17,250 bases of DNA, taken from Acidobacteriota bacterium. GTDB taxonomy: Bacteria; Acidobacteriota; Terriglobia; UBA7540. The DNA lies in NCBI GenBank assembly GCA_021827245.1, contig JAKAWN010000105.1, positions 1-17,250 of the forward strand. The letters run 5' to 3'. Each line of letters begins with the position of its first letter. Position 1 is the first letter of the stretch. The translations under genes and the position numbers were made by a program. The notes below the pieces were generated by a model that made no database searches, was not told where the DNA came from, and saw only the letters and a program-made list of their open reading frames with translations. This document shows positions 7,394 to 15,702 of the stretch, one piece after another.

Positions 7394-7825
7394 ATGAAAA
7401 ACATCACAATTCCGGCCATCGTGGCAATGTGCACGCTGGCAACCTGCGTATTCGCCTTTTCCCAGAAACATCCATCAATCGCCCTCGGCGCGCATGAGAC
7501 GTCCGCAAAGGAGCTCCATTCATGGCTGGATCACAAGGGCAAAGCGCTGGTCATCGACGTGCGCACGCCCGAGGAATATGCGAAGGGACATATCCCCGAG
7601 GCCATCAACATTCCGGTCAATGAGCTTCCCCAGAAGATCCGGCAAATGCACATTTCAAAGGACACGACCATCATCACCATGTGCGATCACGGAGGGCGCA
7701 GCTCCCATGCAGCAATGGAACTGCAAAAGATGGGCTATGAAGTCGCATCCTTCTGCCGGATTGATTCCTGGCAAAAGGACGGGTACAAAATCACGAAAGG
7801 AAACGCAAAACCCCAGACCGAATAG
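7394..7825 (+). CDS. Exported single-domain rhodanese-like protein
   Basis: 143 residues. The ATG at 7394 has AGGAGGAGG (7381-7389) just upstream; longer in-frame starts would run into the reductase gene. The N-terminus is a signal peptide (IPAIVAMCTLATCVFAFSQ), so the protein should be periplasmic or lipid-free secreted. The rhodanese domain covers residues 35-135: VIDVRTPEEYAKGHIPEAINIP, then the active-site loop CDHGGR with Cys97, fitting the six-residue sulfurtransferase loop. The usual C-terminal GG-W motif is altered to CRIDSW, which puts a second cysteine where the family has glycine. It probably carries sulfane sulfur or acts on thiols outside the cytoplasm; the acceptor is unknown. 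Its pairing with the Tat-exported reductase suggests a shared redox role. Confidence 0.88.
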   Translation: MKNITIPAIVAMCTLATCVFAFSQKHPSIALGAHETSAKELHSWLDHKGKALVIDVRTPEEYAKGHIPEAINIPVNELPQKIRQMHISKDTTIITMCDHGGRSSHAAMELQKMGYEVASFCRIDSWQKDGYKITKGNAKPQTE

Positions 7826-7949
7826 GAGTTGACCGGGTAGCTGGCGTTTCCCGTTGCCAGGCCGTACGAGAAGGTCCGGCACTGCGCACGGCAAGCGACC
7901 GCGCCATCGATGGGTGGTCGCGGGAATTCATCCAACAGCAGGGGGCCCT

Positions 7950-8723
7950 TTGAGGCTGATCGAGTCTTGTGTGCAATTTACCAGCGCTCGTGGCAGCATG
8001 CTGCGAGGCATGATCCACCGGCCAGGTGGTGGCCGGCGCAGAGTTCCCGGTGTCATCTTCTTCCATGGCTTCACAGGCGACCGCATGGAATCCCATTGGA
8101 TCTTCATCAAGTGCGCGCGCGCCCTGGCCCGTGAGGGGATAGCAAGCCTGCGCTTTGATTTCTACGGTTCGGGCGAATCCGAGGGAACATTTCTTGACGC
8201 CACCCTGCAAAGTGAAATCCTTGACGCCAAAGCGGCCATCCGCTTCATGCGGCGCCAGGGATGGGCCGACTCGACCAGGCTGGGGCTGTGCGGCCTTTCG
8301 CTGGGAGGCTGCGTGGCAGCCTGCGTCGCCGCCAAGGCAAAGGCCAGGGCTCTGGTGCTCTGGAGCGCCGTTGCGCATCCCGTCATTCTCCAGGACTTGG
8401 CAATGGAACTGGGGAAACCTTCTGCGGACCATCCCGGCGCAATAGAATATGACGCGAGAGAGATCTCCGCGCGGTTCCTCGAAGAGGCTCCTAAGGTTGA
8501 TCCAGTGGGGGCGATCCGCCAATTTGCCAAGCCAACGCTGATTCTTCATCCCGGAAACGACAGACACATTCCTCGCTCGCACGCGCAGGATTTTTTGCAT
8601 GCCTCGGGAGCAAAAATCAAAGAGAAGGTCATTATCGCCGGCGCCGACCACACCTACACGTCGGTCGCGTGGGAGACTGAGGTGATCGGGCGAACGAAAG
8701 ACTGGTTCGCCGCTCACCTGTGA
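7950..8723 (+). CDS. Alpha/beta hydrolase (esterase/peptidase-like)
   Basis: Cytoplasmic serine hydrolase of 257 residues from a TTG at 7950. The frame is open further up to another TTG at 7854, but the first 32 residues there are arginine-rich and unlike the family, whereas the protein from 7950 begins with the expected strand (CVQFTSARGSMLRGMIHRP). It shows the oxyanion motif HGFTGD (His39), RFDFYGSGES, the nucleophile elbow GLSLGG (Ser117), the acid Asp204 in GNDRHIP and the base His234 in ADHTYTS. This complete triad fits the dienelactone hydrolase or acylaminoacyl-peptidase-like branch acting on ester or peptide bonds. The Shine-Dalgarno is poor (GGGGG at 7941), so the start is uncertain. 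It lies 124 bases after the rhodanese gene on the same strand. Confidence 0.88.
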   Translation: MRLIESCVQFTSARGSMLRGMIHRPGGGRRRVPGVIFFHGFTGDRMESHWIFIKCARALAREGIASLRFDFYGSGESEGTFLDATLQSEILDAKAAIRFMRRQGWADSTRLGLCGLSLGGCVAACVAAKAKARALVLWSAVAHPVILQDLAMELGKPSADHPGAIEYDAREISARFLEEAPKVDPVGAIRQFAKPTLILHPGNDRHIPRSHAQDFLHASGAKIKEKVIIAGADHTYTSVAWETEVIGRTKDWFAAHL

Positions 8724-8762
8724 AGCTCACAGCACGGAGGACGCCAACCGGCAAAGGCAAAG

Positions 8763-8778
8763 CTTCAGCGGCTTGAAG
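8763..8778 (-). terminator. Weak candidate terminator hairpin between convergent genes
   Basis: CTTCA and TGAAG form a 5-bp stem around a 6-base loop in the 87-base gap between the converging hydrolase and TM-helix genes. On the minus strand it is followed by a loosely T-rich stretch (CTTTGCCTTTG). The stem is short and the T tract is broken. Confidence 0.22.
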
Positions 8779-8810
8779 AATGGTTCCAATCGGGGAAGTG
8801 CGAGGGACGC

Positions 8811-9467
8811 TCACTTTTCTTCCGGCCAGTGGAAGATCTTCTGGAACATTTCCTTCCCTCCGGACGAGGCGGCAACCACTACCAGCACTCCCATGGTCGC
8901 GAAGCCGACGGCAAATCCCACAATCACAATTTCCCGCGCAAAATTGAGCACCGTCAACGCCATGGCGCTGAAGAACATCAGCAGCGCTCCCTTGACGAAT
9001 CTACCGATCAGCGATGCCCGCGGAATTCCTTCCCGCAGCACTGCCATGTGAACGACCACCGAGATGCGGTTGGACAGGAAGAGCCCTATGGAAAAAATGG
9101 CAAAACAACCAATGACCCTCGGCAGGAAGAGGATGGTCTCTTCCAGAAGAGCTGACAAGACTGTCAGTCTAAGCGTCGCCAGGGCACCATAGACAAAGAC
9201 CAGGAACATCGCAACGAAGAAAATGTTTCCCACGTAATTGAAGAGGGCGTCCCGGACATCCGCCTTCGCCAACGCCTTCCGCCAGCGGAAGCGCGGCAGA
9301 TAACGATGCACGCGGAAGATCACACAGAGTTGGATAACGATCCGTTTGACCAGCCAGGCGACAAACCATCCCACCAGAAGCAGGAACAGCGAAGCCACCA
9401 CGTGCGGAAGGTAGTTGAGCACTTCAACAGCAAGGTTATTGAGCAAATGCGGGATCAACTGTTTCAC
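8811..9467 (-). CDS. MscS-like / conserved TM-helix membrane protein without the beta domain
   Basis: Inner-membrane protein of 218 residues with about four to five hydrophobic helices: residues 19-45 (PHVVASLFLLLVGWFVAWLV), 75-100 (VGNIFFVAMFLVFVYGALATL), 112-135 (FLPRVIGCFAIFSIGLFLS) and 155-195 (VKGALLMFFSAMALTVLNFA..., then a Gly/Ala/Val-rich helix). The pattern resembles the conserved TM-helix repeat of mechanosensitive-channel-like proteins. The soluble MscS beta barrel is absent; the protein ends shortly after the last helix with a charged tail. It starts at a GTG (9467-9465) that overlaps the upstream permease stop as GTGA, with AGGAGG 7 bases before the start. The two are therefore one operon with translational coupling. 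Ion specificity cannot be told. Confidence 0.75.
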   Translation of the reverse strand: MKQLIPHLLNNLAVEVLNYLPHVVASLFLLLVGWFVAWLVKRIVIQLCVIFRVHRYLPRFRWRKALAKADVRDALFNYVGNIFFVAMFLVFVYGALATLRLTVLSALLEETILFLPRVIGCFAIFSIGLFLSNRISVVVHMAVLREGIPRASLIGRFVKGALLMFFSAMALTVLNFAREIVIVGFAVGFATMGVLVVVAASSGGKEMFQKIFHWPEEK

Positions 9468-11734
9468 TGTTCTGCCTCCTCATGGCCAGCCTTGAAGAGC
9501 GAGGCGACAAAAGACGGCCTTTCCTCATATTCCTTCACCCACAATACGGCGCACGGCGCTCCTTCGGTGATTTCCCGGGTCAGCGATTTCCCCAGCAACA
9601 ACTGCAGGAAATCGCCTGTCCTTGCTCCCATCAGGATCAAGTCCGCCTCCCTGGCCTTTCGCAGGATTCCCCGTAGCACATCCGTTTCGTGGATGGCCTC
9701 AACGTCCGCCTCAAGAGAAACTTCCTCCACCAGCTTCCGAATCCCTTCCAGCTTTTCGTCGCGTTCAGTCAGCGGGACCTCCGGCTCAAACACGACTGCA
9801 ATCTTTACGGAGCAGTTGTAGTAGTCCTTGAATGCGCGGGCCGTCTCAATGGCAAGACGGGTATGGATGTCCGAGCCGAATGGAATCAGAACCCGGCGAA
9901 TCCCTTCCCTTGGGAAGGTTCCGTGGAGCACAGCCGTTTCGGTGGGAGAATTCTGGACCACGGCGTCGACGACTGAGGAAAAGAATCTTTCAAAGAATGC
10001 AGGCCTCTTTTCTCTGACCTGAACGACCAAATTGCATTCTTCTTCCTTCGCCGTGTCCACGATTCCCTGGGAAATCCGGTGAGAGACGCGTACGATCGAC
10101 CGAACCGGAATGCCGCGTTCGATCGCCATCCAGCAGGCTTCATCCAGCAACTCCTGCGCGGTAGCGGATTCCGCCAAGCCGGCCCTTAAGGGCTCGGTTT
10201 CCTCCACCTCGACAACATTCAGGAAGATGACCTCGGCATTGTGCTCTTTGGCCACCACAAACGCCGCCTCCGCCAGGCTTGAAAGGCTTTCCTTGTCTGA
10301 AACGCAAGCCAGCACCCGGTATTCCTTCCGTTCAAGCCGTTCGAGTGCCCGGACTTTGCGCTCGTGCTCGATTTCACGGGAGCCTGCGTAGGACTTGTAA
10401 ATCAGCATGCCCACCCCTATCCAGCCCATGGCGACCAGCCAGGCTCTCAGGCTGTACGTGAACATGTAGGCGGCAAGGCCCAAATTACAGACAATCCCCG
10501 CTATGGAGATCCAGGGAAAGAGCGGAACAAAATATCCTCGGTCGAGTTCCGGCTTTTTTTTCCGCAGCCGGATCAGGGCCAGGTTCACCTGAAAAAAGAT
10601 CAGCAGGAACATCACGTCCGAGGCTGCCGCCACATCCTGGATGGGCAGAGAAATTGCCATGAAAACGACAATCACAAGGGAAAGCAGGATCGCCCAGTGC
10701 GGCGTGTTCCTCCTGGAATGAACGCTGCTGAAGAAGCCTGGAAAATTCCGGTCTCTTCCCATCGCAAAAGCAACTCGGGAGGAGGAATAGACCGTGGCAT
10801 TCAAGGCCGACATAGTGGAAATCAAGCCTGCCAGCAGCACCAACAGCGCACCGCCACGGAAGAAGTGGCGCGCCACCTCAACCAGCGCAATTTCCTTTTG
10901 CTGTCCCAAATAAGCCCACGCCGTCATGCCGTTTGGAGGGTGAACGCTTCCCAGGGCGACAAAAGCAACCAGCAGGTAGATGGGAATCACGATGATGAGC
11001 GAATAGAAAACCGCTCGCGGAATGTTCCTTTTCGGGTCCTTGATTTCTTCCGAGCTTTGGGCAATGATCTCATACCCTTCAAAGGCGATAATCGTCAGCC
11101 CCATCGCCTTGAACACTCCGCTCCACCCGTTTGGGAAAAGGGGCGTGAAGCCTGACGTTCCCCAGTGCGGTTGGTGAAAGACGAATCCCACGCCAAAGAC
11201 GATAAGAATCAGGAGGATGGCGATCTTGGTTCCAGTAACTATGTTGCCGACTTTTCCTGTCTCCGATGCCCCCCGAAAATTCACGTAGGCAAACAACACA
11301 GCAATCGCGGCGGCCAACAGTTTCTGGGGTGAGAGGAATGCCCAGTGTGGCAACCGGTAGCCCATCTCGTTCAGAACGTAACCAAAATAGGCCCCAAATC
11401 CCAGCGCGTACACGCTACAGGCCACGGCGTGCGCAAACCAGCTCATCCATCCGGAAAGGAAGCCGTTCCATCGCGGCAAGCCCTCCTTGCACCACAAATA
11501 CCCGCCGCCAGCATCGTGGTAGCATGAGCCCAGTTCGGCATAGGACATCGCGGTGAACAGCGTGACCACGCCGTTCAGGGCGAACGCCACAATTAGCGCC
11601 GGGCCAGCTACCCCCGCCGCAATGCCGGTCAGAACAAAGATCCCTGCCCCGATCATGGCCCCCACGCCGATCAGCGTGGCGTCCGTCAAGGACATTTCCC
11701 GGCTTAACCGGACTTCCGTTTGAAATTCGCCCAT
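9464..11734 (-). CDS. APC-family amino acid permease fused to two universal stress protein domains
   Basis: 756-residue fusion. Residues 10-430 are a 12-helix amino acid-polyamine-organocation transporter: the helix 1 signature (LIGVGAMIGAGIFVLTG), the YAELGS motif on helix 2, and the helix 6-7 region (TIIAFEGYEIIAQSSEEIKDPKRNIP) typical of this family. Two cytoplasmic USP-like domains follow, at about 455-595 (YRVLACVSDKESL...) and 600-740 (RRVLIPFGSD...). The second has a near-canonical nucleotide-binding loop (GARTGDFLQLLLGKS); the first lacks it. Amino acid import or exchange gated by ATP/AMP or stress state is plausible, since such fusions are known in bacteria and archaea; the substrate is unknown. 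The ATG at 11734 has a weak Shine-Dalgarno (GAGTGAG). The downstream TM-helix gene overlaps it by 4 bases. Confidence 0.9.
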   Translation of the reverse strand: MGEFQTEVRLSREMSLTDATLIGVGAMIGAGIFVLTGIAAGVAGPALIVAFALNGVVTLFTAMSYAELGSCYHDAGGGYLWCKEGLPRWNGFLSGWMSWFAHAVACSVYALGFGAYFGYVLNEMGYRLPHWAFLSPQKLLAAAIAVLFAYVNFRGASETGKVGNIVTGTKIAILLILIVFGVGFVFHQPHWGTSGFTPLFPNGWSGVFKAMGLTIIAFEGYEIIAQSSEEIKDPKRNIPRAVFYSLIIVIPIYLLVAFVALGSVHPPNGMTAWAYLGQQKEIALVEVARHFFRGGALLVLLAGLISTMSALNATVYSSSRVAFAMGRDRNFPGFFSSVHSRRNTPHWAILLSLVIVVFMAISLPIQDVAAASDVMFLLIFFQVNLALIRLRKKKPELDRGYFVPLFPWISIAGIVCNLGLAAYMFTYSLRAWLVAMGWIGVGMLIYKSYAGSREIEHERKVRALERLERKEYRVLACVSDKESLSSLAEAAFVVAKEHNAEVIFLNVVEVEETEPLRAGLAESATAQELLDEACWMAIERGIPVRSIVRVSHRISQGIVDTAKEEECNLVVQVREKRPAFFERFFSSVVDAVVQNSPTETAVLHGTFPREGIRRVLIPFGSDIHTRLAIETARAFKDYYNCSVKIAVVFEPEVPLTERDEKLEGIRKLVEEVSLEADVEAIHETDVLRGILRKAREADLILMGARTGDFLQLLLGKSLTREITEGAPCAVLWVKEYEERPSFVASLFKAGHEEAEQ

Positions 11735-12265
11735 GCAAGCTCACTCGGGCTGGAAAAAGTCGTTCAGTCCTTTCCTCACGGTGCTCAATCCGAGTTCAAC
11801 AGAGTTGAACAACAGGGTGATGGTATCCTTCTCCCGGGCATTACCCTCTGCCGGGGGCAGTTTCACCACCAAGCCAAAACTTTCTTGTCGGGTTTCAATC
11901 CCGGCGCCTTGTCAGGCTCACTCCTCAAGCCGTCAAAAAATTCTGCCACAACCCGGGAATGGATGCAAAAGCTGTGCTAAGACGCTGTGCGCGAACCAAC
12001 AGGCAGTGAAGGCGCTCGGCCGCGGAAGGGGGAAATTCCACCCGTATCAGCGCCGAATATCCCTCCGCAAGACCGGATGTTGCGCAAACGATCCGGATGG
12101 CTCTAACGGTCCTCTCGATACAATGCGTTTCCTCGGCGACGTAACCGAAACTGAATGTTGAGCCATAAGAAGGAAATGTGGATTTTCGCGCTGACCGCCC
12201 CGACCGTCGCGGCAGCTTGGCTTTAGCAACCTTCGGCTGGCATAATGAGCGAAGGGGCAGAATCC
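11735..12265. other. Divergent intergenic region between the permease and DUF255 genes
   Basis: About 530 bases between divergently transcribed genes. It must hold both promoters, but I see no convincing -35/-10 pair. Its open frames have non-protein-like composition and no good ribosome sites. The one clear structure is the palindrome at 11794-11810. No RNA gene or mobile-element remnant is recognised. Confidence 0.5.
11794..11810. promoter_or_regulatory. 17-bp palindrome, candidate operator of the permease gene
   Basis: GTTCAACAGAGTTGAAC is a perfect dyad with 7-base arms around AGA, 59 bases upstream of the permease ATG. The size and spacing suit a dimeric transcription factor. I recognise no specific regulator. 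Confidence 0.33.
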
Positions 12266-14419
12266 ATGACAGAAGCCAGGGAGCAGCGGGCCTCGTACCC
12301 GTACACGAATCATCTCATCCACGAGAGCAGTCCGTATCTGCTGATGCATGCCCACAACCCGGTGGATTGGTATCCCTGGGGCGAGCAGGCATTTGAGCTG
12401 GCGAAGCGTGAAAACAAGCCCATTTTCCTCTCCGTCGGCTATTCCACCTGCCACTGGTGCCACGTGATGGAGCGCGAAAGCTTCTCCAATCCTCAAATCG
12501 CCCGGATCATGAATGAAGACTTTGTGAACATCAAAGTGGACCGCGAAGAGCGTCCGGACATCGACAAAATGTACATGACCTTCGTGCAGGCCACCACTGG
12601 CAGCGGCGGGTGGCCGATGTCCGTCTTCATGACGCCGGACCTCAAGCCCTTTTTCGGAGGAACTTACTGGCCTCCTGTGGACGGCTACGGGCGCCCGGGC
12701 TTCCGCACCGTCCTGACGCGCGTTGCCGAGGCCTGGAAGAAAGACCAGACGCGCATCGAACAATCTGCAAACGATGTGGTTGAACAGCTTGAAAAGGCCA
12801 TCCATGCGTCCTCAACCGAAGAAGCCCACATTGCGGAAGACACTCTCAGCCGCGCGTATCAGCAGATTAAGTCCGGCTACGATCCCGTGAATGGCGGGTT
12901 TGGCGGCGCACCGAAGTTCCCGCGACCCGCAGTCTTCAATTTCCTTTTGCGCTATTACGCCCGCAGCGGCGATCAGGATGCCCTCCAGACGACGCTCCAC
13001 ACCTTGCAGGCCATGGCGGACGGCGGTATCCACGACCACTTGGGCGGCGGTTTCCACCGATATTCAGTCGATGCCCGGTGGCACGTGCCGCACTTCGAAA
13101 AGATGCTTTATGACCAGGCGCAACTGGTTATTGCTTACTTGCAGGCGTACCAGATTACCCACGATGCTTTTTACGCCGGCATCGTGCGGGACATTCTCGG
13201 CTACGTCCTGCGGGACATGCATAGCGCCGAGGGCGGCTTTTTCAGCGCGGAAGACGCCGACAGCCAGATTGAAAAGGGCACGCCCGAGCACGGCGAGGGC
13301 GCTTTTTATCTCTGGGCTTCCGGACAAATTGAGGAGGTGCTTGGCGACGATTCCACATCGGTTTTTGAGTATTATTACGACGTGATGCCCGGCGGGAACG
13401 TCGCTCCCGAGAACGATCCTCAAGGCGAGTTCACAGGGAAAAACATCCTGCAAGCGGTTCACGGCATCGACGAAACTGCAAGGCGCTTTGACAGGCCGCC
13501 TGCGGCAATCGAGGCCATGCTGGCCGATGCCCGTAAGAAGTTGCTGGCAGCCCGCGACCATCGTCCCCGCCCGCCGCTTGACGATAAAATCCTCACCTGC
13601 TGGAACGGTCTGATGATTTCCGCCTTCGCGCGCGCCGGGCAGGTTCTCGGCGACACCGCTTATCTCCAGGCAGCGGAAGGCGCCGCGGATTTCATCAAGA
13701 CCAAGCTCTATGACCAGCAGGGCGGCAGGCTGAAACGCCGCTACCGTGCCGGCGACGTTGGTATCAACGGTTTTCTCGACGATTACACCAACCTGATCCA
13801 GGGCTTGCTCGACCTTTATGAGGCCTCATTCCGCGTGCCTGATCTGGCCTGGGCCATCAAGCTCCAGGAAAAGCAGGACCAACTTTTCTGGGACGACAAT
13901 AGTGGTGGCTACTTCCAGACACCGCCCACCGACCCCTCGATTCTGGTGAGAATGCGTGACGCATACGACGGTGCCGAGCCCTCCGCCAATTCCGTCGCCG
14001 CCATGAACCTGCTGCGGCTGGCGGAAATGGCCAATCGCCCGGCATGGCGCGATAAAGCTCACAAACTCTTCCTCGCCTTCAGCCGCCAGATCGAGCAGGC
14101 GCCTGAAACCGTGCCCCAAATGATGGCTGCTGTGGATTTCGCCCTTTCAAAACCTCTTCAGGTGGTGATTGCCGGGAATCCCGCCTTGCCGGAAACCCGG
14201 GCGCTGCTTGACGTAGTGAATCGGCGGTACTTTCCTAACAAAGTACTTTTCGTGGTGGACGGCCCGGACCACAAACAGCTTGGCGGCTGGCTTCCCTTCA
14301 TCGAGGGGATGCGCCCGATCGGCGGCAAGCCCACCGCCTATGTCTGCGAGAACTATAGTTGCAGACTTCCCACTACCGATCCCTCGCGTGTCGCAGAACT
14401 GCTCGACGAAAAGGCTTGA
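12266..14419 (+). CDS. DUF255 / YyaL-type thioredoxin-fold protein (SPATA20 family)
   Basis: Cytoplasmic protein of 717 residues. The N-terminal 160 or so residues form a DUF255 thioredoxin-like domain with a CHWC motif (Cys62 and Cys65, in [14 protein letters not shown]) and the loop [21 protein letters not shown]. The rest resembles the (alpha/alpha)-barrel of six-hairpin glycosidases and epimerases, with family signatures [46 protein letters not shown] and [15 protein letters not shown]. The length is normal. The reaction is not established; thiol-redox and sugar-isomerase roles have been suggested for the fold. Two in-frame ATGs exist. The one at 12266 is favoured by GAAGGGG just upstream, while the one at 12245 has no Shine-Dalgarno. 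It is monocistronic as far as can be seen, because an insertion sequence follows. Confidence 0.92.
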   Translation: MTEAREQRASYPYTNHLIHESSPYLLMHAHNPVDWYPWGEQAFELAKRENKPIFLSVGYSTCHWCHVMERESFSNPQIARIMNEDFVNIKVDREERPDIDKMYMTFVQATTGSGGWPMSVFMTPDLKPFFGGTYWPPVDGYGRPGFRTVLTRVAEAWKKDQTRIEQSANDVVEQLEKAIHASSTEEAHIAEDTLSRAYQQIKSGYDPVNGGFGGAPKFPRPAVFNFLLRYYARSGDQDALQTTLHTLQAMADGGIHDHLGGGFHRYSVDARWHVPHFEKMLYDQAQLVIAYLQAYQITHDAFYAGIVRDILGYVLRDMHSAEGGFFSAEDADSQIEKGTPEHGEGAFYLWASGQIEEVLGDDSTSVFEYYYDVMPGGNVAPENDPQGEFTGKNILQAVHGIDETARRFDRPPAAIEAMLADARKKLLAARDHRPRPPLDDKILTCWNGLMISAFARAGQVLGDTAYLQAAEGAADFIKTKLYDQQGGRLKRRYRAGDVGINGFLDDYTNLIQGLLDLYEASFRVPDLAWAIKLQEKQDQLFWDDNSGGYFQTPPTDPSILVRMRDAYDGAEPSANSVAAMNLLRLAEMANRPAWRDKAHKLFLAFSRQIEQAPETVPQMMAAVDFALSKPLQVVIAGNPALPETRALLDVVNRRYFPNKVLFVVDGPDHKQLGGWLPFIEGMRPIGGKPTAYVCENYSCRLPTTDPSRVAELLDEKA

Positions 14420-14503
14420 TAACAACCAGGGTGCCTGCCTCCATATCGGCGTTTTGAGGCTGTGCCGGACTAAACCCTTTGCAACACCGCCTTCCAGGAT
14501 GAT

Positions 14504-14514
14504 TTTGTTCTGAA
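14504..14514 (+). repeat. Candidate left terminal inverted repeat of the IS
   Basis: TTTGTTCTGAA is exactly complementary to 16539-16549. It lies 85 bases after the DUF255 stop and 121 bases before the transposase start. Confidence 0.4.
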
Positions 14515-14634
14515 CCTCAAATGCTAGGCAGCCTTAGTGGTTATAAGCTTCCTCTGGACATTCGCTGCACGACAGGGTATGCTCGGTTTGAGGCCGGCCG
14601 AGGGCAAGGCTGCGCCTGAAGGAGAGAGACTACC

Positions 14635-15702
14635 TTGGACCTGCATGAGATCGTTGTTCGGCTGGTTCGTTCAGGGGAAGAGGCACGCTTTCGAGAGCTG
14701 ATGGAACATCATCACTACCTGGGGGCGTTGCCGAAGATCAGCGAGACGTTGTGGTACGTGGCGACGTGGCGCGAGGAGTGGATGGCCTTGCTGAGCTTTT
14801 CGGCCTCGGCCTTGAAGTGTGCCGCACGGGATCGCTGGGTCGGTTGGGATTTTCGCCGTCGTTATAGCCGCTTGAAGCTGGTTGTCAATAACAGCCGCTT
14901 CCTCATTTTGCCCTCCTGGCATCGTTCGAACCTGGGATCGCGGGTTTTAGCGTTGTGCGAGAAGCGTCTGGGGCGCGACTGGGAAGAAGCCTTCGGTCAC
15001 GGCGTGGTGTTGCTGGAAACCTTTGTCGATCCCGCGCGCTTTCGCGGCACGGTATATCGGGCGGCGAACTGGATCGAGGTGGGCCACACGCGCGGGTTTC
15101 GCCGCACCCGCCGCGGCTACAGCGCCCGCCCGCAATCGCCCAAGCGGGTTTTCCTCCGGCCGCTCGAGGCTCGGGCCCGCCAGGTGTTGTGCGCGCCCAC
15201 GCTGCCGCCCGCCTACCGCTCAGGAGAATCGCAAAGGACGCTCACGGCCGCCCAGATGCAGTCGCTTCCCGACTTCTTTGCCGAGATTCCCGACCCGCGC
15301 CGCGCTCAAGGGCGGCGGCATCGCTTGCGGACGGTGCTGGCGATTGCCGCCGGGGCCGTGTTGTGCGGCATGCGCGGCTATCACGCCATCGCCGATTGGG
15401 CCCAGAGCCTCGGCCAGAAAGCCCGCCAGCGCTTCGGCTGCCGCTGGGAAAAGGGCCGCTATGGGGTGCCCAGCGAGTACGTGATCCGCCAGGTCCTGAT
15501 CCGCGTCAAGCCCGCCGATCTGGATCGCGCCCTGCGCCGCTGGAATGAACTCTACGCCGAGGAGGATCAAACCCTGGCCATCGATGGCAAGACCATGTGT
15601 AATGCTCTCGACGAGCACGGGCATCCGACCCATATCCTGAGCGTCATCGGGCATGAGACCAAAACTTGCTACACCCAAAAAAAGTGGGCGCTTTGCCCGT
15701 AA
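14635..15702 (+). CDS. DUF4338-ISAs1 transposase, N-terminal frame
   Basis: 355 residues from a TTG at 14635, with AAGGAG at 14619-14624 as Shine-Dalgarno. Residues 17-185 are a DUF4338 domain, the family of the Druantia protein DruA, with its landmarks HHYLG, NSRFLILP, NLGSRVLALCEKRL, VVLLETFVDPARFRGTVYRA, ANWIEVGHTRG and KRVFLRPLE. A linker leads to the ISAs1/H-repeat N-terminal helper domain (DFFAEIPDPRRAQGRRHRL, from about 213) and the first catalytic aspartate, Asp317 in AIDGKT. The frame then stops at 15702, shortly after an A7 run. A -1 shift on AAAAAAG at 15678-15684 would continue into the frame ending at 16535 and give 633 residues. Without the shift the product lacks two catalytic residues but keeps the whole DUF4338 domain. 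Either programmed frameshifting or a damaged gene. Confidence 0.82.
   Translation: MDLHEIVVRLVRSGEEARFRELMEHHHYLGALPKISETLWYVATWREEWMALLSFSASALKCAARDRWVGWDFRRRYSRLKLVVNNSRFLILPSWHRSNLGSRVLALCEKRLGRDWEEAFGHGVVLLETFVDPARFRGTVYRAANWIEVGHTRGFRRTRRGYSARPQSPKRVFLRPLEARARQVLCAPTLPPAYRSGESQRTLTAAQMQSLPDFFAEIPDPRRAQGRRHRLRTVLAIAAGAVLCGMRGYHAIADWAQSLGQKARQRFGCRWEKGRYGVPSEYVIRQVLIRVKPADLDRALRRWNELYAEEDQTLAIDGKTMCNALDEHGHPTHILSVIGHETKTCYTQKKWALCP

Noticed and set aside
7791..8717. Long minus-strand ORF of 308 codons opposite the alpha/beta hydrolase
   Set aside because: It mirrors a gene with a complete catalytic triad; its composition is rich in Arg, Pro and Ser without domain motifs, and it has no ribosome site.
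10364..11155. Plus-strand ORF of 263 codons inside the permease gene
   Set aside because: It is antisense to the transmembrane domain, giving a His/Gln/Arg-rich product typical of shadow frames.
12047..12805. Minus-strand ORF of 252 codons over the start of the DUF255 gene
   Set aside because: It is antisense to clearly conserved DUF255 motifs and has no recognisable family or good start.
14635..15702. A complete Druantia defence system
   Set aside because: Only the DUF4338 domain is present, joined to a transposase; no DruB-E or DruH/DruE helicase gene is in the window.
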